NCBI GenBank assembly: GCA_016647705.1
Contig: CM028335.1
Coordinates: forward strand, 3,529,501 to 3,593,500
Length of the DNA: 64,000 bases
Reading direction: 5' to 3'
Origin: Eucommia ulmoides
Lineage: Eukaryota; Streptophyta; Magnoliopsida; Garryales; Eucommiaceae
In this document: positions 49,963-57,926 of the stretch, piece after piece
Position numbering within the stretch: position 1 is the stretch's first letter
How the letters are laid out: every line of letters begins with the position of its first letter
Translations under genes and position numbers: made by a program
Notes under the pieces: model-generated
Told to the model about the DNA's origin: nothing
What the model saw: only the letters and a program-made list of their open reading frames with translations
Database searches by the model: none

Positions 49963-52900
49963 GGATGTGGGATAAAAAATAGAACACAAAAAAAAATTAT
50001 CCAAATACTTTAGTTCAAACAATTATCCAAATACTTCAGTTCAAACAATTATCCAAATAAGAAATTTTTAAAATGACGGAATTTCGAAATCTTATCATTT
50101 TACAAATCCCTTACCCAAACGCAACCTTACATAATAACAAAATATTATCTTCCTCTCAAAAAAATATTTTTATTATCATTTATGTATATTTTAAAAATTA
50201 AAATTTTATTGACGTAATTTCTCCTCGAGATGGAGAAGTATACATCACTCTCGGAAGGATTTAGAAAAAAAAAAAAAAAAAACTTTAGGAGGCCTTCAGA
50301 GATGGCATTTCCCCCTTTTTAAATCCCATCTTGACATTCCAAGAAATTTTACAAATTCCTTTCACAAATTCCTTTCAAAAGCAGTCAAACAAGAAATTTT
50401 AACATAGGAATTTAAAAAATCCCCTTATCAATATCAAATCCTCCACCCAAACTCACCCTTAAGGTGCGAAGGTGTAAGATTTATTTATTTATTTATTATT
50501 ATTATTATTTATTTTTTTTGTATTACTTTATGAAAAGATGATAAACTTCCTTCTATTTGAACTTTCAAAATGCAGAGGCAGGTGAAGTCTATACATGGGG
50601 CTGGAAGGAGTGTGTTCCCCCGGGAAAAGTAATCCTCGATCTTTCTGTCCTAGGAAGCCATAAAGACAACAACCCTAACAAACAAACTTCTGTTGTTTCG
50701 GAACAAGGTAATCAAACCTTTTCAAATGAATTTAACCTTAAAAAACACACGATTCTTAAATGTTCATATGAAAACATTTCAAACTCTAGTGTAATATCTC
50801 TTACAGAGAACGTAAAAGCTGTAGACGAAACCATAAAACGGAGACGAATAGCATCAACTAAAGAAGACATTGAGGGCTTAGCGTGTTCCGATGAAACACT
50901 CTCAGCACCACCTTGTCTTGTGGCATTGGACCATGGTATAAGGATTACCTCTGTTGCTGCTGGCGGCCGACATACTCTAGCATTGTCAGGTACTGAAGCC
51001 CATGGAGAACATGTTTTTAGGCTCATTACGTTCTTCTACATAGTATTTTTGTAGGTCATATGATGTTTGATGCTGAAATCAAGACAGCTTATATGTTTTT
51101 GCCCAAGTTTCAGATGTTGGACAGGTGTGGGGTTGGGGCTATGGAGGTGAAGGACAACTTGGTTTGGGTTCTCGCATAAAAATGGTGTCTTCACCTCATC
51201 TAATACCGTGCTTGCCGTCCTCATATGGAAAAGACAAGGCTTCTATAGTTCATCAAGGCAGCATCAGTGCAGTCAGTTATGGAAATTATGTTAAGTGGAT
51301 TGCTTGTGGAAGTAGACACAGTGCCGTAATAACAGGTTAGCGTTTTGTCTCTTTTGACTTAAGAAAACAAAGAATCAAGTTTGTTTATAGACAGAGTGCT
51401 GTAATAACAGGTTTTTCTTCTTTTTAACATTAGATGCAGGAGCCCTGCTTACTTTTGGCTGGGGGCAATATGGGCAGGTGAGCATAGTTGTGAGATCCCA
51501 TATTGGAAGTATTAGAAAAGATTGTCTGATATATAAAGCACCATGTGCGCTACTACTATTACTTTGGTTTATGTATTTTGGGCCTCGTGGACTTGGTCCA
51601 AAAAGTACTAAGCTAGTGGACCGCATGGGGCGTTCCAATAGTTCTCTAATGTTTTCTGTATTTTTTATCTTGTTTTTAGAGCAACTTATATATATATATA
51701 TATCTATATATATACACACATTTGTCCTAATGCAATCAATTATATTGATTCAATAACTAGTTGATATTAACTTAAGGATAATAGATGAATTGTGAATTGA
51801 ACAAGTAGTTGATATTAACTGAAGGATTTTAAAGACAATATAATAATTTTCCGTAAAATATATTTTATAAGGTAGCATGAATAGGAACTTATGAAATAAA
51901 GAGGAATGAACACTCTACACACATGCCCTGTTTCAAGTGATTTGATTACGATAGAGCTCAACCGTTCGATCATATAATTTCTTTGCCAAGTGTAATTATT
52001 GCCTCTTGTTGAATTTAACTGTTACCTTTCTCATAGGTTTCTTTTCTTTCCAGTGTGCTCAAGGGAATACAAATGATGTCCTAAGGCCAACTTATGTGTC
52101 TTCTTTGTCGGGCATTAAAATTGAGGCGGTTGCAGCCGGACTATGGCATACACTATGTATATCTATCGAAGGTCGCCTTTATGCCTTCGGCGGGAACCAG
52201 TTTGGACAGTTGGGACTTGGACAAAACAATGATCAAGCCGAGGTCTATTTCAATACTTCAAACTAGTTTGATTTTTTCCATTTCTATCGTTTGCATTCTA
52301 ACACTTAGGCAGCATTTGGTTTCACGTAATTGTGGGTAATCTTGAAACCAAACGCTGCCTTACAACTTCTCTCGTAGTTGCACTGCGATATAGGAATAAT
52401 AGTTAGGAATCTGTACTTTCTGGTTCTAGGTTTTGGATTCGACCCTTTTGGAGAGCTGATTTAGTCGACCAATTAGTTTAACTGAATTCTTGAGATATTT
52501 TTTTTGGTTTTGGGACAAGTTGTAGAGATTTACGGTGTCTGTTTCTTTGTCTGGAACAGACTCTACCTAAGTTATTGGACGCTCCAATCCTGCAAAGTGT
52601 ACATGCTAAAACGGTATCATGTGGAGCTCGTCATAGTGCTATTCTTACAGGTACGACTAGAAGAACCTCATCATTAGGCTATGGATCTTCTAGTTGTTTC
52701 TCATGTTCCACATTCTATGGAGTTTTGTACGAGGATTTAGAAGTCTTGTCTCATTCTAACAGATGTCTATTAGGTAATAGGCAGAAAATGCTAAGATTAT
52801 AGAGAAATTTAAAGATTTTCTTTCTTAAATACTAACGGTGCATTCTGTCGATCTTCTTCCCCGAAGACGATGGGCAGATATATTGTTGGGGGTGGAACAA

Positions 52901-53568
52901 GTACGGTCAGGTAACTCTTCAAAATTTTGTGTTAGGTGGTCGATTAAGGTTGATGTCTGTTTAAGCTCCGTTTGGTAAGAAGGATGAAAAAATAGAAGGA
53001 AGGAAATATGGACGGATGAAAATTGATTTTTTTCACTTTTTGTTTGGTATGAGGGTTAGACGTATGCAGCCTTATCCCTCTCTGTATAGAGGGGTAAGGC
53101 TGCATACGTCTTGACCCTCTCCAAAATCTGCAATGGTGGGAGCCTTACCTTTTTTTTTTCCTCTTAGAAAACAAGTGAAAATTAATGTCTTATCTCATAT
53201 TCCATCCATATCTTTCCTTCCATATTTTCACCCTCCCAAACATAGAATTAGTGTTTTTGTTCCCCAAAAAACCTGAAACGGAACACAGAAACCTGAGAAC
53301 ACATCTGTTCCGTTTTCAGATTTTATTTTTTTTGGGGAACAGAAACACTAAACGAACGGTGTCTAACAAGTTTATAATCATGGAGATTATCTTCGTCTCT
53401 TTACTATTGGTTCAATTGCAGCTCGGCCTGGGCGACTCGATTGATCGGGATGTTCCTACACAAGTACCACGTGGAGATTGGATGCCCAAATCTATTGCCT
53501 GTGGTTGGTGGCACACGCTATGTCTTGCCCAACCCCAAATTAGGGTTCCAAATTCAGAAACCCATTAA
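45848..53568 (+). CDS. RCC1-repeat protein (UVR8-like beta-propeller family)
   Basis: Ten exons join in frame to 498 aa: 45848-46034, 46273-46346, 46530-46614, 50576-50989, 51114-51335, 51434-51477, 52054-52242, 52560-52650, 52867-52910 and 53422-53568; all introns GT-AG. RCC1 repeat signatures recur: GGGCGFAMA and GKLITWGSSDDQG (exons 1-2), GWAHCVSTT and GEVYTWGWKE, AGGRHTLALS and GQVWGWGYGGEGQLGLGS, CGSRHSAVIT and LLTFGWGQYGQ, AGLWHTLCIS and FGGNQFGQLGLG, CGARHSAILT and YCWGWNKYGQLGLGD, CGWWHTLCLA, consistent with a seven-bladed propeller. A hydrophilic insert in exon 4 contains KRRR (203-206), a possible nuclear signal. The insert and N-terminus distinguish it from UVR8 itself; the molecular partner is unknown. 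Intron 3 is 3961 bases and full of transposons. Confidence 0.93.
47127..47163. repeat. Poly-T run
   Basis: About 37 consecutive T residues. Confidence 0.9.
47236..49083 (-). pseudogene. Copia relic: 3' LTR, RNase H and RT remains
   Basis: On the - strand, RT pieces (IWQKAMDK near 48800), then NLVYFTITRPNIAY (about 48050) and RNase H pieces in other frames down to about 47500. Then comes a purine-rich CCTTGAGGTTGAAGGGATG (about 47412-47430), the copia polypurine tract, and LTR sequence with a TATA-like ctatatatagag near 47330. The gag-integrase half is missing; the right edge meets the element at 49087. Sits inside RCC1 intron 3. Confidence 0.75.
49087..50126. mobile_element. PIF/Harbinger-like non-autonomous element with GATTTC repeats (copy B2)
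   Basis: Starts ggttgtgttggggtaag and ends acccaaacgcaacc, inverted copies, flanked by TTA on both sides (49084-49086, 50127-50129), the PIF/Harbinger target size. Inside are TCTTCGTC/TCGTCGTC stretches, ttagggttccaatt and long runs of GAAATCGATTTCGAAATC (49540-49820), then a poly-T (49923-49960). It resembles 12679-13539. Long open frames here come from the repeats. Confidence 0.75.
50480..50519. repeat. (TTTA)n/(TTA)n microsatellite
   Basis: tttatttatttatttattattattatta before exon 4 of the RCC1 gene. Confidence 0.85.
52308..52359. mobile_element. 52-bp PIF/Harbinger-like mini-MITE in RCC1 intron 7
   Basis: ggcagcatttggtttca ... ttgaaaccaaacgctgcc: near-perfect terminal inverted repeats of about 18 bases with only about 17 bases between, flanked by TTA on both sides (52305-52307, 52360-52362). 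Exceptionally short for a TIR element. Confidence 0.75.
52964..53246. mobile_element. MITE in RCC1 intron 9, interrupted by SINE sequence
   Basis: Left end ctccgtttggtaagaaggat with agaaggaaggaaatatgg, and inverted right end tctatgtttgggagggtg with atatggaaggaaagatatgg, are terminal inverted repeats. The centre contains the SINE palindrome at 53050-53160. Confidence 0.65.
53050..53160 (+). mobile_element. Au-SINE-like 3' end with inverted copy
   Basis: ggggtaaggctgcatacgtc ttgaccctctcc ... tggtgggagcc then a T-rich tail (53091-53161) matches the conserved 3' part of plant Au SINEs as I remember it. An inverted copy gagggttagacgtatgcagcc (about 53051-53072) directly precedes, forming a palindrome centred near 53085. 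Confidence 0.65.
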
Positions 53569-53749
53569 GCCAATTTTTATTTTGTTTAATGATATATTTT
53601 AAGGAGCAGGTAGACATCACCCTGTTCTGAAGGTGCCACCTCCCATTTTCATAGTTATGTTTGATGTCTCTTTTTAATACATTATAATTTCTAACTTTAT
53701 ATGGATTGCAACGTTGGACTTTTTTTGTATTGTTGTGACACCTCCTCCT

Positions 53750-53755
53750 CCCCCC

Positions 53756-53785
<30 letters not shown>
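53750..53785. repeat. Poly-C followed by (CA)n
   Basis: 23 consecutive C residues at 53750-53772 then acacacacacac. Confidence 0.95.
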
Positions 53786-53786
<1 letters not shown>

Positions 53787-53850
53787 CCCCCAAAACATCC
53801 ACCATTTTTTTTTTTTTTTTTTTATGTTAGTAAATATTCTTGTTAAATTT

Positions 53851-54417
53851 CACCTTGTTTTGTTTTACCAAATCCTGAGCTATATATATGGTTTAGGATC
53901 ATCATTTTCTCGAATTCCACCTTGTTTTGTTTTACCAGATCCTGAGCTATACAAATAGTTTAGGATCATCCTTTTCTCTCTCAAGATGTCTTTTGAGAGT
54001 GAGTGAATCTTATTATATTTCTATGTGATATTAGAGTCAGAATTTGCATGATGTTGGATGTGGTGAATCTCATTTTAATTTTGGGTTCCTAGATATCCGT
54101 TTGCAAGGTGTCTTTTGAGAGTGAGTGAATTTTATTATATTTTTATGTGGTGTTAGAGTCAGAATTTGCCTGATGTTGGATATGGTGAATTTCACATTAA
54201 TTTTGGGTTCCTGGATATCCGTTTGCAGTGGTTTGACAAAGTATATCATGTGCATAAGCGGATGTGTTGAATTTCTCATTGATATTGGGTCTTCCAATAT
54301 TTGTTTATATTTTGCATAGGTTTGTCAAAATCCACTATGCTTCTGGGGTAACGTGTTGAATCTTACATACGCTTGTGTTACTTGATCCGAGCTCGCTTGT
54401 GTTACTTGATCCGAGCT
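53851..54417. repeat. Three local tandem duplications
   Basis: A 67-bp unit (caccttgttttgttttacc...) at 53851 and 53918; a unit of about 120 bases (gagagtgagtgaatYttatt...) at about 53994 and 54115; and a perfect 24-bp unit starting cgcttgtgttacttgatccg at 54370-54393 and 54394-54417. Confidence 0.85.
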
Positions 54418-54599
54418 GTATAAAGTTCACTCAAGCAGGAATTTGCTTTCGCTTAGGGTTTGGGGTATGGGGGTGGATTGATGTATGCTTTGAAGCCAAA
54501 AAATTTAATGGAAGAAGAAAATGACTGGGGAGGGAGATGGAGTTCTTATCGTTTGATGATGCGTGTAGTGACGTCATCTATGATGGGCATTGTTAAATA

Positions 54600-55080
54600 A
54601 TGTTATTAATGGAGTTGGTAATATGTGAAGCAAGCCATGCCTTATTTTTTATTAATTTATTTTTATATTTTTAGTTAATATTAACTATGACAGTTATTGT
54701 TAACTCTAATCTTGGTCGTCGGATATTAGCCATTGACAACTAATCTCCCTTCGATTGTTAAAATTCTGCTGCAGTTGCTAGAATATGAGCCTCTGGTGGT
54801 CAGTTGATCATTGATCGGTGGGCCTCTGTCAAATCTTCGTAACTGATCACCAGGTTGTTATCGACCATCATCACCAATTGTTTCATGAATTTCATACTTA
54901 GTTAACGTTAACGTAACATATTTAATTTGGTTAACATTAATTGAAAGATTATTTAGATAAAAAAAATTTAGTTTTACGGTAAGGTGCTGTTTGAGTCAGC
55001 TTATGTGCACCTCAACTTATCATCTTCCCCAACGATTTTTATTTTTATTTTTTATTTTTATATTATACGGTAAGATGTGT
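54600..55080. other. Intergenic
   Basis: A taacgttaacgtaac word at 54903 recalls the 24-kb array. From about 54975 a copy-like word gtaaggtgctgtttgagtcagc leads into the SINE-like repeat. No gene. Confidence 0.4.
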
Positions 55081-55370
55081 CCGGGTTAGTTTACGCACAC
55101 CTCAAGACTAATCATCTCACCGAGTGATCTTAAGAATGCATTCCTCCACATCGGACCTGATGCAGTTAGGATTAAATTTAAGATTTAATTACCAGAGTTC
55201 TCCCCAAGAGAGTCGAACCTTGATTGACAAGAAAAAAGAATATATACCCGAACAATCTTAAGGGCGCATTGTGCATTTATGATTAAATTCAATATTTAAT
55301 TCTCGGAGTGCTCTTTAAGACAATCGAATTCTGGTTGACAAGGAAAAGAGTACCTCTCCTTATCAATCGG
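55060..55370 (+). repeat. SINE-like repeat, two partial copies
   Basis: tgtccgggttagtttacgca, cacctcaagactaatcatctc, then tttaagatttaatta...gagtcgaaccttgattgacaag, followed by a second partial copy of the same end (aattcaatatttaattct...aatcgaattctggttgacaagg, about 55285-55345). Inverted relatives occur at 55930-56070 and 57500-57605. The wording resembles tRNA-derived plant SINEs; family not confirmed. Confidence 0.5.
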
Positions 55371-55929
55371 ATTAACATTTCTTGGCTATTTAGATAACTA
55401 AATATAATTAAATAAACTTAAAATAGTATTAAATTTTAGAATAATCTACTAAATGGGAACGCCGTTGTTTTTAACTGAATACCGGACTTTATGACCGCCT
55501 TTGGATCTAGAACATGAAGTGATAAGCATTGAAGTTTTCAAATTCAATGTTTGACAACAATTTTAAAATAATATTTTATATAAAAAACAGTTAAAAAAAA
55601 AAAAGATAATTGCAAAATAAAATAGATCCTACAACTTCTAAACACGTGTTACTTGACGCATACGCTACTTAACTTAAACAAGAAAAAAATACATATTGCT
55701 TAGTTAAACATGGCTAACCAAATAGCCAGTAAGATAATTATTGATGAGTTCAGTAAGAAGACTACATCACCCTTTGTTAAATATCTTGACATCAACCACC
55801 CAATCCAAATTGCACTTTAAAATTAATTCTTTTATTTTAATTCTAATAATAAATTCATATACATATAACACTTGGCTACTTACAAATCCTACTAATTATA
55901 ACAAATTTATAATCCGTTAGTCCGGTTGG

Positions 55930-56070
55930 CAAAAATAGGTATTTTATTTCTTTGTCAATCGGAATTCGACTCTCTTAGATAATATTTCGAGAATTAAATC
56001 TTGAATGTACTAGGTCATGTGGAGAAATGCGCTTTTAAGATGATTAATCGAGGTACGTGTAAGTCAATTC
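55930..56070 (-). repeat. SINE-like repeat, inverted copy
   Basis: Reverse complement contains cttacacgtacctcgattaatc, cctagtacattcaagattta and gagagtcgaattccgattgac, parallel to 55085-55240. Confidence 0.5.
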
Positions 56071-56594
56071 TTTAGTGAGTATCTTATAATTTGACCATCA
56101 ACCCTTTTTACATCTGATGTAGAAAAAACTCTATAATCTCTTTCACACATCGAATTTTTGATTGGCTAATCCTAGACCAATATCTCTCCTTGTGACTATT
56201 GAGACAGAGTTATTGTAACTTGAGTTTCGATATTAATGTTGGGTGATCTTCGCCCTGTCTCAACTCCGAAATCTAGCTCCTGTAAAGAAGTGTTGTGACT
56301 GATACCTAAGTTTTAGTTAAAGAATAAGAAAATGATTTAAGAAATGAGGTTTGGTGAGATGGTAATGAAAGGTGGCTAAGCCTACAGTTTAGACATAGCT
56401 TTCAAATACCATTAAACTCTTATCTCTCCACATCTTTCCCTCCCTCATTCCTCCGCTCATTGGCCGCCCTCAAGGTATACACCTGGACACCTACCCATTA
56501 CGACACGTCACCCCCCAACCCACCCCACGCCCCCCCTCTTCCCCCCTCTCTTTTAAACCAATCCAAACCCACCCTTCTCACCCCTAACCAACAC

Positions 56595-56595
<1 letters not shown>

Positions 56596-56650
<55 letters not shown>
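56596..56650. repeat. (CT)n(CA)n microsatellite in the leader of the 56677 gene
   Basis: ctctctct... to 56629, then cacacaca to 56650, ending 26 bases before the start codon, so probably transcribed in the 5' leader. Confidence 0.9.
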
Positions 56651-56676
56651 AAAACACACAGAGGATATCGCTAGAA

Positions 56677-56952
56677 ATGGAGGGTCTTATTCCGTTTGTA
56701 TATAGAGCGATAGTGCAATACAAGAGCGGCGGACAGGGCCTCGTGGGATCATGGATTAATGATTCTCCGTCTGCTTCTTACATCAGGCTTCCCGGCGATT
56801 CAGGGCGGTTCCAAACCTCCGACATCCAACTCTTCCGATCGGATTACGGCTTCTCCTCCTCTTCGCCGCCGTCTTCTGCTAGTAAGATCATCGTGGCGAC
56901 CGGAACTCAATCTCCGGCTTGTCGTTTGACTTCTCGCCATGTCGTCAAGTGA
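56677..56952 (+). CDS. Small plant-specific protein, MEGLIP family, function unknown
   Basis: Single exon of 91 aa from ATG at 56677 (gaaATGG context) to TGA. It starts MEGLIPFVYRAIVQYKSGG, has a conserved-looking core SWINDSPSASYIRLPGDSGR and FQTSDIQLFRSDYGF, a Ser-rich stretch and a basic end RLTSRHVVK. Intronless proteins beginning MEGLIP-VY-AI form a plant family with no known role to my knowledge; some are described as stress-responsive. No signal peptide or membrane segment. A (CT)n(CA)n leader and a TA-rich 3' region with aataaa-like words support a transcribed gene. Confident it is real, not about its function. Confidence 0.82.
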   Translation: MEGLIPFVYRAIVQYKSGGQGLVGSWINDSPSASYIRLPGDSGRFQTSDIQLFRSDYGFSSSSPPSSASKIIVATGTQSPACRLTSRHVVK

Positions 56953-57243
56953 ACATAATCACGTATGGTGTTGAACACCGAGGTTACGCGCCGGAGCTAA
57001 GCTAAAGGCGCGTGAAAATTTGTCAAATATGGTGTGCTTCTAAGTATTTGAATTAGATACTTTTTTTTTTTTTTTTTTTTTTTTTATATTTTTTAAATAG
57101 GGTGAGGCATGTGGATAACCAAAGGGACCACATGCTTTTGTGTTTGCTATGGGGAAAATAAATTGTGTAAATATGAATTTGTATAAGGAAAAATTGATGT
57201 TTATGGCCAAAGAGGCCATGACATCAATTGTTGCACTTATATT

Positions 57244-57274
<31 letters not shown>

Positions 57275-57500
57275 AATTTTCTTTTATATTGTGAATGAAA
57301 AAAATGGGTGTTGTTGATGCACATGAGGAATAATATTTGCTCTATTATAAAGATGAACTGAAAAAAAATATGGTGAAAAAATTTATAATATTTATTTTAA
57401 GATTGAGAATATGACGTATTAGCATGTATTTCGTGCCTGAAGACACATATTAAAAATCAGAGATCGACACCAAGATGTGTTAGTTTGGTTCACAAGGAGA
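56953..57500. other. 3' region of the MEGLIP gene and intergenic DNA
   Basis: Poly-T at 57061-57085, gaaaataaattg at 57153 as possible polyadenylation region, then AT-rich sequence. Confidence 0.45.
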
Positions 57501-57610
57501 TGTATCTCTCATCCTTATCAACACTCCAGAAATTAATTCTTGAATTTAATCTTAAATGCATTAATACCGATGTGGAGAAGTGCGCCCATATTAACATCCC
57601 GGGAGGTAAG
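57500..57610 (-). repeat. SINE-like repeat, third copy
   Basis: Reverse complement has gggcgcacttctccacatcgg and gcatttaagattaaattcaag, parallel to the copies at 55085 and 55930. Confidence 0.45.
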
Positions 57611-57782
57611 GTTTATGTAAATTGGTCCGGAAATTATTCAAATTATGAGTAGAATTTTAACTTTATTTAAGTGGAAGAAGCTTGATTTAATCTAGGATTT
57701 TATTTTATTTATTTATTTTATTTTAATTTTTTAAAGAAAGAAAAAAGGTTTAGAAAATGTTTTATATGAAATAAAAAGTAAT

Positions 57783-57853
57783 TGGGCCTCTTGGTTAAGA
57801 AAAAAAACATTTGGGCTAAAACCTTATTTTAATAAGATTTTTTTTTATGGGCT
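57783..57853 (+). promoter_or_regulatory. Three site-II (TGGGCY) motifs in the RPL13A promoter
   Basis: TGGGCC at 57783-57788, TGGGCT at 57812-57817 and 57848-57853, 75-145 bases before the start codon. Site-II elements are bound by TCP factors and typify plant ribosomal protein promoters. An aaagccctagct word near 57880 is a possible degenerate telo-box. Confidence 0.65.
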
Positions 57854-57926
57854 GGGTATACTTCCCTTCAAGCGACAACCAAAGCCCTAGCTCTGACTTC
57901 ACCCGGGTTTGAGCGAGAGAGAGAAA

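Larger units (their letters stand above)
46745..50461. mobile_element. TIR element filling RCC1 intron 3, with nested insertions
   Basis: Left end (gattttggaagaggatttaa, then ggaatttgtaaaatttcttg at about 46803) and right end read in reverse complement (gtttgggtggaggatttgata, then the same ggaatttgtaaaatttcttg) are terminal inverted repeats; agatggcatct and aatgccatct follow in both arms. Inside lie a copia relic and a PIF/Harbinger-like element, so the original element was short. Superfamily not determined. Confidence 0.65.

Noticed and set aside
49246..50013. Open frames of 68 to 154 codons
   Set aside because: Same repeat-driven frames in the second copy of the element, ending in a poly-T run read as Phe.
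45848..53568. Naming the gene UVR8
   Set aside because: It has the same repeat fold but a different N-terminus, a long insert between repeats and a different length; an RCC1-family relative is the safer call.
57909..57926. In-frame extension upstream of the RPL13A start
   Set aside because: It begins at a non-ATG codon; the family starts at MVSGSG, which is the first ATG (57927).
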